A program made the translations under genes and the position numbers. From NCBI GenBank assembly GCA_036346275.1, contig JAYEVK010000305.1:62001-126000 (forward strand): DNA of 64,000 bases, in the 5' to 3' direction. This DNA comes from Otatea glauca (Eukaryota; Streptophyta; Magnoliopsida; Poales; Poaceae). The stretch's first letter is position 1. The number at the start of each line of letters is the position of its first letter. Shown in pieces: positions 1-11,332 of the stretch. The notes beneath the pieces were generated by a model. That model saw nothing but the letters and a program-made list of their open reading frames with translations. It made no database searches and was not told where the DNA came from.

Positions 1-35
1 ATATAGTAGCTTGCTTGCATTATAGTCTTGATCAG

Positions 36-1137
36 TGTCAGGACCCGAATATACAAATTCGGACCCTCTATGTATAACGCATTAGTCCAGGATCACGCTA
101 GTGCAAACAGGCTCAACATAGATGAATATCAAAATCATACACAGCGAAATCATAATAAAAGACTTTATATATTAATTATTAACATGTTGGCTGACCTTAT
201 GGTCGACCTTACATGACTTTATCACACAGGGCTAAACTTTAGATAACAAATTAAATTGCAGCGGAAAGAAAACATAGATAACCCCTCAGTATACCATAGG
301 CAACTGACAAGGCTCGCACTCTAGATATTCACCTCCTCTGGATAATCCTCCTCCAAGGTTGGGGTAGACTACTCCTCAACTAGTGATTTGTTGTTGGCAA
401 AAGTGAGTACATAAAACACTCAACAAGTTGTGCACAGAATGCAATTCTATTATATATATATGTAAGGCTTATTCCTAATGAATGGCTGATATGGCTATTT
501 TGCAATAAAGCAGCATCTATAAAAGAATACAATAAATAGATTGAAAAGACTGAAAACAAGTAACAATAATAAGTAATTTGCAGATATTTCTCAAGTAAAT
601 ATAGCATCCAGCCCTAACATATTCCAAACATTTCAACATCACATTGCCTACCCATGCACATTTTCACTTTATAAAATCTAACTCTTGACTATAATTCCCC
701 AACATTGCTCAATACCGTGAGCACGGCTATCCGAATAGATTTTACACTCTACAGAGGTTATGCACTTTACTCGCAAGATACAATCAACTCATCACGTCTA
801 TTGTGACTCGCCATACGTATGCGATTGAGTGATCATAACGAAGCCTTTACAATACCCTGTCTTAACCCAGTACTACCCGCTAAGGTTTCAACACTGAAGG
901 GTTATACCACCACAACAAGGCCCCTCTCTTGCGCCATGTGAGTTGAACCATATACGCGGGACTCACACCACCACTGGTAGTACCAAAGCTAAAACATTGC
1001 AAATTAATCAACTAGTTCGTCCCATTCTAGACATGTGGTTGCATGTTTGACTCAGTTCAAAGTTTTGCAAGGTTAAGTCCTTAATTGATCGAGGCAACAT
1101 TTCCACAACCCAGCTGCCATACTAGCCCACCTTGGCA
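36..1137 (-). repeat. Truncated 3' LTR of the gypsy element
   Basis: This stretch aligns with the beginning (plus-strand sense) of the LTRs at 3102, 19900, 44191 and 52895. Shared landmarks are the opening ggacccgaat, the caacaagttgtgcac block near 421, and the acatgtggttgcatg block near 1031. Homology stops at the shared phrase caccttggca (about 1128-1137). After that the sequence is gag-like and no longer follows the LTR. Confidence 0.85.
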
Positions 1138-1884
1138 ATTATGCGTTTGCGATCCTCACTAAGCTCCTTACGCTTGTCCTCCAAGATTAAAGCTTTATTA
1201 ACCAACTCCTGAAAATCAGGGAAGTTGTTGTGGTTGATCAATCCCACTTACAACCTAGAATTTAATCCTTTCATAAAGCGAGACTGCCTGGCTTTATCTG
1301 TAGACACATCCTCAGGGGCATAGCGAGCTAACTGAGTAAACTTGTTCAAGTAATCAGCCACTGACTGGCCTCCTTGCTTAAGCGCCTTGGATTCCTCCTT
1401 CTTGAGATCCATCATGAATTTAGATACATGGTACTAACGGAAAGCAGTAATAAATTCATCCCAGGTGATCTCTAGTGGGGCTTCATGTGCAGCACAATTG
1501 TTCTCCCACTATTCTGCAGTTGTTCCTTCAAGCTAATGAGAGGCATACAACACCTTCTCATTACCCTCACATTGGGTAACATGCAGCTTCCTTTCAATAG
1601 TCCTAAGCCAATCATCAGTTTCCAAAGGATTGACATTGCCGGAGAATGTCGGCGTATGAGTCATAAAATTAGATAGCTTCGAGTAAGGACATGATCCATT
1701 ATTGCCATGTTGAGTGTTGTTGTTATTGTTGGCAGTCTGAGTTGTCACACTTTGCATCTGTTGCATTATTATTTGCATAAGCTAGGTCAACACTGCACAA
1801 AGGTTGTGGTACTCCATCATTGGAATTGTCGCTTGGGCGAAGTCTACTACCAGAAGCACTGTTGTTGCCACGAGTGTTCACCAT
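1138..1884 (-). pseudogene. gag: Gypsy gag fragment (retrotrans_gag region)
   Basis: The minus-strand start ATG at 1884 gives MVNTRGNN, the same start as the gag at 51671 in the related element. A frame change follows, then a segment with the motifs PTFSGNVNP and DDWLRTIERKLHVTQC (within 1778-1533), which is typical of the retrotransposon gag core. Homology to the other copy continues to about 1141, where the sequence is cut by the deletion that fuses it to the LTR. The C-terminal zinc knuckle is absent. Frame shifts near 1750 and a stop near 1533 make it non-functional. The protein would have formed the virus-like particle. Confidence 0.8.
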
Positions 1885-2365
1885 CTGTTGGGTTAGGGAA
1901 AAGAGATGTAGCATAGATAAGATACAAGAACTTCTAAGGCAAGAGACATAGGTTTAACCCAAAAACTAAATCAACTTTATTAATACTTAGTATGGTTGCT
2001 TATTAAAGCCTAAGGGCTATGCAACACATATTGCACACCCAGCAACAAAGAGAACCAAACTAAGTACACAAACTTTGCGACTACTAAAAGGTAAAGACTA
2101 ACTTAAAGACACAACTCCACACATGAGTCTCAACTAAAAGCTAGACATATCACTCGTCTAACCACCCAGGCTGAGCCTAATCCAGTGCATACACTGGTGG
2201 GTGGGCAGGCATTGGCGCAAACCTATCCTGGTGACCTGCAACTTGAACCTCCACGTCCACGTGAACGTCATGCTCCTCCGTCTCAAACTCAACCTCCTCT
2301 AGGTCTTCTTCTTCCTCGATGTCCTGCTATGCTAATGCAGCCTGGCCACCCTCCTGAAGAGCCTC

Positions 2366-2859
2366 CTACAACTCCATGATCTGCTCCTTGAATGCGATGT
2401 GAGTATCGTGCAGCTCCTCCTTGGTGACTCTCAAAGCTGCATACACCATCTTCAGCTCCTCGGTAGTATCTCTCATGTGCACGTCCTGTGCAGTTGTAAG
2501 CTGAGCCAAGTGTACGATAGTAGCGTCCTCCTCCTCCTCGATCCTCCGCTGCTGTGAAGCATGTCTCGTAGGGTGAAGTCGAAACACCGTGTCCTCAAGC
2601 TCATGAGAGTAGTCCTGCAAATCCTCCTCAAGGCAAGTCGCGAGGCCTCCTGGATCCTGATCTCGAATATGGATCTCCTCACCGTGATATTAATTAGTTT
2701 TCTTGCTTTCTCATCCTCTTGTGCATATATGAGAATCTTGCAGATGATACCACGTTCGACACCAATCACGACCAAGCAGTTGACTCTGAAAAGTGATCTC
2801 ATGAAGCCTCCCAAAACTTGAAGAACTCTCCAAAGCTCCGCAGCATAACCACCCTCGCG
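2366..2859 (-). pseudogene. Extra reading frame between primer site and gag, copy 1
   Basis: Reading on the minus strand from 2859, a frame encodes GGYAAELWRVLQVLGGF, then GIICKILIYAQEDEKAR and IQEASRLALRR. One frame shift near 2620 leads into DYSHELEDTVFRLHP and a Glu/Lys/Ala-rich, likely coiled-coil tail ending in KEQIMEL at 2366. The copy at 52132-52834 encodes a clearly related protein in the same place, between the PBS and gag. I do not recognise a domain. The location is that of an additional ORF (aORF), which is known in some other plant gypsy lineages. The 480 bases between it and the gag start at 1884 hold no recognisable coding sequence. Function unknown. Confidence 0.6.
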
Positions 2860-3085
2860 CTACCCGTAGGTCTATGCCATCCTCATCTATTCAAAAGAGA
2901 AATAGATGAGTCCTCAACTCAAAAACGGCAGCGAGAAAATGAAAAATTCAGCAAATGCGAGAAGTAGAGAATAAGAAGAGTCAAGAGTGTCTTGTTAGTC
3001 AAATTTAGATTTTTCTTTTGAAAATAGTTTTGGACACATCTAGGACACAACCATGCTATCTAGGGCCAAGTCCTACAGTCAGTAT

Positions 3086-3097
3086 GCTTTGAAACCA
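3086..3097 (-). promoter_or_regulatory. Degenerate primer-binding site (initiator Met-tRNA type)
   Basis: On the minus strand the bases just inside the 5' LTR read TGGTTTCAAAGC. The canonical initiator-Met-tRNA site is TGGTATCAGAGC, found intact at 52879-52890 in the related element. Two mismatches suggest decay. Confidence 0.7.
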
Positions 3098-3101
3098 CCT
3101 C

Positions 3102-6097
3102 TGTTGGGACCCGAGTTCACCAATTTGGACCCTTTGTGTATACCGCACTAGTCCAAGATCACGCTAGTGCACACATGCTCAACATTGGTAAATTTCACAT
3201 CATACACAATGATAATAATATAAAAACTATATTTATTGAATATAACTAAGTGTATGATCTTATAACCAACTAAAACAATGCAGCGGAAAAATAAAAGAAA
3301 TAGACCATCAATTTACCACGGGCAACTGACAAGGCTTAGACCCTAATTATTCGTGTCCTCCTAGTACTCCTCCTCCAAGATAGTGGTAGACTCCTCAACT
3401 GTTGATTGTAGTTGTTGGCAAGGGTGAGTACTTGAAAGCACTCAACAAGTTGTGCACAAATGCAATTCTAATATTCTATATGCAAGGCTTATTCCAAAGG
3501 AAAAGGCTAACATGGATATTTTGCAATAAAGCAGCATTTATGAACAAGTACAATAAATAGATTGTAAAGATAGTAAAACAAATAACAATAAGTAGTAATT
3601 TCAGCATTTCTCAAATAACCAAGATTTCCAATCCTAAGTCAAGATTCCAACTCCAAATGGCAACCTGCTTTAATTAAAATCTAACCCTTGACTATAATTC
3701 TCGAGCTATGCCCAATACCGCGAGCACAACTATCAGAATAGATTTACACTCTGTAGAGGTTATGCACATTACCCTCACGATACAACTATACACCACAAAG
3801 GAGAGTGATTATAACAAAGCCTTTACAATGCCCTATCTTAACCCGGTACAACCCGCTGAGATTTCAACACTGAAGGGTTAAACCGCCACGACAGGGCCCC
3901 CCTCTTGCGCCATGTGAGTTAATCCGTGAACCCAGGACTCACGCCACCACTAGCAGTACCAAAGCTAAGACATTGCAAATTATTCAGCTAGGCTATCCCA
4001 TACCAGACATGTGGTTGCATGATTGACTCAAATCAAAGACTTGCAAGGTTAACTCCTTAGAGTGACTAGGGCAAGACTTCCACATACTCTCTACCCTTCG
4101 GCTCACCTTGGCACACTACCCCTTGCCACTTGCCCCAATCTAAATGATTACCACCCCAGTTGATTACCAAGCACCATGTGCCATCAACAAATCAACCTTG
4201 TTGCGTGACATCCCTCGCCACAACAACTCAATCTCATTATGTGACAACACCTGACACACAAGTTCATAATCATGTTCATATTCCATTAGTCAAGATTAAA
4301 CATTGATGATTCAAGTATATGTGATGACGTGGCATGGCCAAGCATACTAATACGGTCTAACCAACCCATGTTGATTTTAGTATTAACCAACTAGTAAAGA
4401 CCAATCTAGGGTGACAAATAAATTATGGCGTACAAATGACAAGGTAGGGTATTACTCAAATAGGTAGATTAGCTAAGTCCCAATTTAATTTGAAACAATT
4501 GTATACATGAAATAATATGCAATAGGGTAAACAATATAGCAATTTTATAAAGTTGGGTTCAACATGATCAAAGCACAACTTGCCTTAGAAAAGGTCCTAC
4601 TCTTGCTCTGAAACGTGCTCTTGGGTTGACGAATCTTCCTCGGATGCGTCGCACAACTCAACGTCTATGCGAAACGAGAGAGAAAACTAAATAAACACCA
4701 AAATAGAGAGCAAAAAAACTCCAAAAATCAAATAAAATTAACTGTTAGATATATCTCAATTTTACAAATTTTTAGAAACTTGAATCACCCCAATCGGAGC
4801 TCGTATGAGGGAGAACGAGCTCATGGAAGATTAAAAAAATCTAAAAATCAGAAAATGAAATAATAAACCAAATTATTTTTAAATAAGAAAATCGCTTTAT
4901 TGCGTCAGCATGATGTCAGCCTCAAGCCGAACCAATCATAACGAACCGACATCGGTTCACCGTGGACCCGTTCCACGGCGCCTCGGACTCTGCACCCGAC
5001 ACACGGAACATTCTGATTGGTTGTAGCACCGTCCAGATCAGAGCTCCCGATGGCTAACACGTGGCGCAATCTCAATCGCCGGTCTAGATCTGACGGTTCT
5101 TACTGCCAATGAGGTTTACTGTTGACGCATACACATGGCGCTACTAGGACCAAACGATGAAGATCCGACGACAAGGAAACACGGCGACGGCGACACAAGC
5201 TACACGACAGTGCCATGAACAAAGATGGAGATGACAACTCACTAGCGACACTCTGGCTACTTTCTGACGATGAAACTTTGCGGATCTGGGAGATCTTCTC
5301 ACCACGAACTCGTAGGCATGCTCGGTTTTGATCAAGACGCAATGGATGGCAAGATCCCGATGGACAAAGATGGCGGCAACCCAATCAACTCCGGTGACCT
5401 CACAAACTTCGATGGTGGCTCCTTGGGCGACGTTACGCGGTGCAAACGAAGTGGCTCAGAACGAGTAACCTCAGGCGGCTACCTCCTCCTTAAATACCCT
5501 AGACGTCTGAGCCCTACAATGTGGAGAACTCCAAGGTCGTTACGGCGGTTGAGTCTGAATCCTCGTCGGGGACGACGACACCAGAACACGCCACATGGCA
5601 GATTGGATGGGTAGGATGAGCCATGATGTGGCCAAATCCAACACGCACGCGAAATCGAATGGTCACAACGCATTAGGGTTTCACTAACCGCATCCACCGT
5701 TGGATCTAGATCTAACAGCGGAAAACTAAACTTCTAGAAGGTGGGCTATGGGCCACACATGAACAGTATTGGGCTCCGGCCCGATACTATTTATTCGATT
5801 TTTTCAGAGTTTTCTTTTTAAAATAAATCCAATAATTCATTTAATTAGTTTAAGGCTTTTAAAATACCAGGAAAAATCTCCAAAAATACTTTGAGATATT
5901 TTGAACTCAAATAAAATATTTTTAGCCAAACTTTATATTAATTTTATCGATAATTAATTAGTTTTCATAAAAGGCCAATATACTTAATTTGAAATAAATT
6001 CAAATAAAATCCAGAAAAATCCAATAAATTCGAAAAATCCATAAAATGCACAAATAACACAATAAATTAAATAAAAGGCAAAATTTGGGATGTTACA
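3102..6097 (-). repeat. Complete 5' LTR of the gypsy element (2996 bp)
   Basis: It begins tgttgggaccc and ends ggatgttaca in plus sense, so its termini are TG...CA. It aligns along its whole length with the LTRs at 19900-23000, 44191-47234 and 52895-55975. A GC-rich part (about 4900-5700) lies between AT-rich arms. Open frames in the GC-rich part, for example on the plus strand at 5270-5614, are not conserved between copies and are treated as chance. Confidence 0.9.
5490..5496 (-). promoter_or_regulatory. Putative LTR TATA box
   Basis: The minus strand reads TATTTAA just before a GGAGGAGG stretch. An AT-rich TATA-like heptamer sits at the same place in the other family LTRs (22412-22418, 46672-46678, 55398-55404), which supports a real promoter element. 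The transcription start was not located. Confidence 0.45.
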
Positions 6098-9000
6098 ACC
6101 TGCGAAGAACGTTTGTGTCAAATTGTTAGGAATTGATGAGGTGGATATTATGGCAGCTGGTTTTGTACTTTCAATCATTTGTAAGTATATTCTTCAAGAA
6201 AAGTTAATAATCCTTTCATTGATTAATTTAAGGCATTTAGTTTCTGAAGGTTTGTGTAGGGCATGCGTAAAAATGTAATGATGTTTTTTCCCACCATGCC
6301 CTTTTTTATTGCAAGAAAAAGAAACACCAAGTTGTAGTTAATGCTGAATTTGTGTGTTTTAATTATGAATCTATTGCAACGTCACGGTACCATACTAGAA
6401 TCTGATCAATCTACACTGTTATACTCTAGAGCCACCTGAATAAATAGTGCAGATCATTCTTTTTCTCCGATTAACATAGGAATATGTAGCCTCTCAAAGC
6501 GAATGTGATGGTTTTTTTCTATATTTTAATACTATAATAGATTTTTGGATTGGACACACAAAATTAATATGAGAAAAGTATTTTTATAATATAAGTTTTC
6601 CTATGTTCTATAATTATGTTTAAAATATAAATTACCAATAAAAGTTGTGTTTTAAAGATCTTATCAATGACTAAAATATGGCTCTTCCGGGACTAGAGGG
6701 AGTATATACGATCAAAGATTTACAATTCTGCGGATACAAGCACGAATAGAGAACTGGAATCTGCAATGTTAAATGTTCATTTATTATGTTTGGTGCACCA
6801 AACAGTTTTGCATAAGCTTGAGTGTTTGTTTGATTGAGTGAGGGTCGATCGATATGTTGACAAAGTTCCACTTGAATTAATTTGGTTTATAATGTCCGAG
6901 GAAACACAGCAGCAACCTTGTCTTACGTGGAGCCCGTTAATTTCCACCTGAAGTCACTCTCAAGCTTAATTTGTTTGGATCTTTAAGGTTGCATATTTCC
7001 AAATGTGGAAAGCTGATTTGTTAACGATATACAGTACTCCATACAGATATTTGAATTGACCTGTATAAGCCCTGCTTCCTTAGTCCGCAATATAAGTTCT
7101 CATTCTTGAAAAACATTGTCTCGTAATAAGTTTATTGTGGAGATCAAAAGCATAGTTATTGCTATATTTCCACTGTAGACTCCGTTAATGCTAAAAGAGC
7201 GGATATATAGTTATAGTATGCTATTTAATAAGGATATGCACGCATGATGTAATAACATTATTTTTGTGCATGATCTAATAACATTTTTTTTCAGATTTAG
7301 TGTTTCTTTGACCTGTGCGGTGGGCTTTAGAGTTATACTATGCAATGCATGATCAATGCGATGGCGTGCGTAGTTACAGTTCCAACCAACTGTTTTTAAT
7401 TCTCTTGTTGAGCTCTGCTCTGCTGCAAGATCATCTAGCAAATGCCGATACGCTGGTCAATTAACTGTGCTCACCAACTTAACAGCAAGTGAACTGCCGC
7501 TGCTGAATTTCTCTTTTAAGAAAATATTTGGAGGCTTGTTCTTTCGGGCACTTGTCATTCGCAAATTGCAAGTTGCAACTGACTGCTTTTGGCATTTACA
7601 TGATCTACATAAACAAATGTCACTAGCTATTATTTCATTTGAAACAATCCAGAATGGCAAAGTTTAAGAAAGGACTAACAAAACTTTTTATTAAAGAAAT
7701 GCTTCAGATTAGCTTCTCGATGGTTTTTGTTATGTCCCTAAGGTCATGTGGGGCCGGACTACACCTAATTAAATTTCCCTATTTTGATAAAATATCTGTT
7801 CGGTTCATCAGAATCTAATCGCTATGTATTATCCTCACCACAGCCACACAGGACTCCTTTGTTCTTTGGGGCCCTGCAGGTATGAATTGCTGTACAGATG
7901 CGGATGCAGGCCCTGAATGACAACGACAACACATTGCTCAACTGCTGGTCGATATGCTACTTTTCAATTAGTACATCCTATATTTTGCTTTTCTAGTCCT
8001 GTTGCGCGTGTTTTTTTTTAAATCTAACTCCCGTTTAAACGCTTTTGTAAAAATAGTCATCTCTCCAACCACGAAAAGAACGACACTAAAGTACCATGGA
8101 AGGTAGCTGATGCTGATGTTTAATTAGTGATTTAATTAATTAGCCATTAACTAGCCACTAATTAATCAGTAACTAAATCGCTAATTATCACTACCTAGTC
8201 ACTTAATTAATCAGTAATTAATTAGTCACTTAATTAAAGTGACCTTCCGTGGCAGTGTAGCTCGGGGGGAGCTTGCCAAGCAATCCGGCCGTGGAAGCTC
8301 CTGCTTTTTTCTTCGTCAGCCACCTTCTACGGTGCACGAGCACATGCCGCTCCTTCCGTAGTCGAGGAGGCTTTTTTTGCGAAAACATTCAGATAAAAGC
8401 TAGATTTGCAAAAAATATACTCAACAGGGCTAGAAAAGCCGAAGCTTCAATACTTAACGTTAAGGTTCCTCAAAATGCTTTTTCTATTTCATCCTATGGC
8501 TAATAGGTAATGCCGAGGTGCATAAAATTGGAATAGTCAGGAAGCGACCACCGAATTGCTAATTCAAAGTTTAAAGTTGCAATATCCCCATGCAATCTTT
8601 GTCTGAATAATGCTAATGATTAATCATTAGTGGTTGGTATCCTATCATTCAAGTCTGATTAGGCCAGGACATTATAACCCCAATTTAGGTAAGCAGGATG
8701 TGACCTGTACAATCTATATATTGTCCTTGCCAAAGTAATGTGAACTGGAACTAATTACATCATGCATGAGAAGGTATGATTAAGATGTCCTTGTTCCTGT
8801 TTGAGTTGGCTAATCATGGAAGTAAGAGGCCAGGGTATCCCTTGTCCTGCTGTCGCTATCAACACGCACCAGGTCTGTTGGTTCTCCCTCAATTCTTCTG
8901 CATCTCTTATTTGTTTGCTGTTGCTAGCTCTTTTTACCACCGTGCGTATAAAAAGGGAATCGGTAAGAGTAAAATCTGTTTTGTAATGTTCCTCGCTTGT

Positions 9001-10036
9001 ATCAACAAAGTTCGATTTCTTCAGACATGCAGGTGTGCTTTCTGGTGTAGCTGGCTGAAGTTGCAGTGATCTGAATATAATTGTGACTGCATCAGCTAAT
9101 TCCTGAACATAATTGACAAGAGCAACATGATAACTGTATATTTGTATGCAAACAGGAAGATTAGGCTGGGCGCACTCAAAAAGGAGAAGCTGAACGGTCT
9201 GTTTAAGCTACCCAGTCTGGAGGAATCATATGCGGTAATCAACTGCTCCCCCTGAAAAAAGAAGTTATATACATCTGTTCTAAGCCTGTGTTTGACCATT
9301 CCTGGTTCAAACAGTACCGCAGAGAATAAACAGAAGCAAAAATACAACTAGCAACGATTTGCATGGGTGTCCTTTGGTAATTAACTTGATTCTAGCTTTA
9401 TGAAGGTAGTAATAGATTAGTACAGTAGCACAAATGTAGGGATGCGGAAGCTGGATCATTGCAGGTAGCTGCCATGCATTATGTCAGGGCACGCAAAATT
9501 GAAATCATTGCTTATTTAGCTTTATGTATCTCGTTTTTTTAATCTAGCTCTCATATATAAATTTGCAAATTTAGTTCCTCCTTTACCATGCAAAGCAGAG
9601 TAGACGATACGCCCGAGGAGCGTAGAAGGTCATCAATGCTGTGGCAGAGCGAGAGACAGCGGGAGCAGACACTAGAGCACAGGAAGAGGCGCTGACGCAC
9701 CCAGGAAGTATGAGAGGAGCTGCGGCGTGTGCACAGCATCACGCGGGAGGAGGCGCTGTCATGCTTGGGTAGCGCGGGAAGTGTTGCCGCGCCCGAGTAG
9801 TGCAGAAGGGATCCTTTCGCGATGAGTCATGCGATGCTGCCGCGGTCCATCGAGCTCTCAAGGCTCTGGTGACCTTCCACGCTCTCCAGACGTGGCAGTT
9901 GATATGTATCGTCTGTCGCGCTTTCTGCAGTGGAAGAGATGATTAAATTTATAAATGTACATGTAGAGACTTGATTTGCAAAAAAATAAGATACAAAAGA
10001 CTAAATAAGCTATAATTTCTAAAACCGTAAATACAG
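6098..10036. other. No recognised gene; AT-rich DNA with short repeat remnants
   Basis: Just right of the gypsy end, a plus-strand frame (about 6098-6180) encodes PAKNVCVKLLGIDEVDIMAA and meets a good splice donor (gtaagtat at 6181). It could be a cut exon, but I do not recognise the protein. Near 6535-6705 the sequence ends in ctagagggagtata, resembling a decayed Stowaway end. Near 8100-8235 short direct repeats of ttaattaatcagtaa occur. The rest has many stops in all frames and no domain I can name. Confidence 0.5.
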
Positions 10037-10112
10037 GGCTGGAGGAGCAGGAGCCAGCGCGGCAGGAGTAGGGCCGGTCAATCCCAAGAGCCTGGCTCGA
10101 TCTGCAGGATAC
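10037..10112 (-). pseudogene. Ferredoxin fragment (Fe-S loop)
   Basis: The minus strand encodes ALGIDRPYSCRAGSCSS, which matches the 2Fe-2S loop of plant-type chloroplast ferredoxin (family pattern SCRAGSCSSC). Upstream, in a shifted frame, YPADRA resembles the family's YILDQAE. The last loop cysteine is replaced by serine and homology then stops. Only about 25 codons remain and nothing suggests expression. It is one of four places with ferredoxin sequence in this window and the only one on the minus strand. Confidence 0.65.
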
Positions 10113-10287
10113 CCAGCTCACACGTTGCTGCTGCAGAGCTGCTTCTATTGCTACGCTGCGCCCACTGGGACAAAAACAGCGATGCGACAGTAACAGTAGT
10201 GCCTATGTCACCACAGCACTATGACATATGATGCTTTTTTTTTCTGAAGTTTTTTTTTTCTCCCACAATTTTTTTTCGAACATAGCC

Positions 10288-10784
10288 TAGAGGTGGCCAA
10301 ACGGGTCGGCACACGGCACGCGACTGTGAGCCCGGGCCGGACATGGCATGGCCCAAAGCTAAACGGGCCGTGCCGGCATGGCCCAACCGAGTGTGCCGTG
10401 CTTGGGCCGAAGGTGCGGCACGGCACGGCCCGGCAAGCCGACGGCACGGGCACGGTCCGTTTAGCCCGTTTAAACAGAAAAATATGAATTTTTTCATATT
10501 TTTTTCATATTTTTACCATACTTTATCTATTTTTCTAATTTTTTCATATCTTTTTGATTTTTTTTCAAATTTTCTTACGCTAAACGGGCTACCGGACCGA
10601 CTCGGCCCGTTTGACCCGCGAAGGACCGGGTCGGCACGGCACGGCCCGAGAGGCTAATGGGCCATGCCTGGGCCGCCACCCCGGCCCGTGGGCCGGCACG
10701 GCACGGCCCATTTACGAGCCAGGCCTAAACGTGCCGTGCCTAAACGGGCCGTGCTATGCCAGGCAGCCCATTTGGCCACCTCTA
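10288..10784. mobile_element. hAT-like non-autonomous element with TAGAGGTGGCC termini
   Basis: The ends are inverted repeats: TAGAGGTGGCCAAACGGG at the left and CCCATTTGGCCACCTCTA at the right. The six bases atagcc lie directly outside both ends (10282-10287 and 10785-10790), which fits an eroded hAT 8-bp duplication. The arms are full of self-complementary cggcacggc / gcccgttta repeats around a T-rich core (10490-10580). It has no coding capacity. The open frames crossing it are products of the GC-rich repeats. Confidence 0.7.
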
Positions 10785-11332
10785 ATAGCCCTTCTTTGAA
10801 ATTATTTTTAGATTTTATCCGGACAGTCACTTTCCGTAGTCGAGTAGCTCGGTAGGTTACCTGACGTGCCAAATTTCTACTGAGCTCCTCTTCCTCGGTA
10901 GGAATCAAATCTACTAATTTAATCTTACTACTTCATTAATCACATTATTAAATCGCTAATTAATCAACTTTCTTATTTAATCACTAGATTACTACTAGTC
11001 AACTGTATTGCCCGTTGGTCCTTCTGAGTCACCGGGTGTCGGTAGGTGGCTCCCAAGCAAATTTCTGCTCGTCTGCCACATCTTTCGAGCTCACCGAGGG
11101 AGCTAGTTTCGTAAGTTCAAACGAAAGAGAACTAAATTTATCAAAAACAAATTTTAGAGACTAGAAAAACAGCAACTTCATTTTTTTTAAAAGAAGAGGT
11201 TGGCTTGGTAGGCTCTATCACGATTAAAATACATAGCCATCCAACTTTTATATCAAGACTTGCTAAGAGCCTATTACCACCAAGTTTCTTGCCTAGACTC
11301 CAAACCTTGCAATGTCAACTCATTACCGATGG
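10785..11332. other. No gene seen
   Basis: AT-rich spacer between two hAT-type elements. Short phrases such as gtagctcgg (near 10845) recur near 8257, suggesting an old shared repeat, but no boundaries could be drawn. Confidence 0.4.

Larger units (their letters stand above)
36..6097 (-). mobile_element. Internally deleted Tekay/Del-like Ty3-gypsy retrotransposon (minus orientation)
   Basis: Two related LTRs flank a 2 kb internal part. The right LTR (3102-6097) is complete and serves as the 5' LTR, because the gag remnant and primer site read on the minus strand. The left LTR starts at 36 but breaks near 1137, where it joins gag sequence directly. Protease, RT, RNase H, integrase and about two thirds of the 3' LTR are therefore missing. 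The same family appears complete at 44191-55975, which fixes the order of parts. In element orientation the LTR begins TGTAACATCCC, as in the Tekay/Del chromovirus group; that lineage call is inference. The bases beside the ends (atcag at 31-35, acctg at 6098-6102) do not match, so there is no clean target duplication, consistent with rearrangement after insertion. Confidence 0.85.

Noticed and set aside
5270..5614. A 114-codon plus-strand frame
   Set aside because: It is in the GC-rich section of the 5' LTR, is antisense to the element and is not conserved in other LTR copies.
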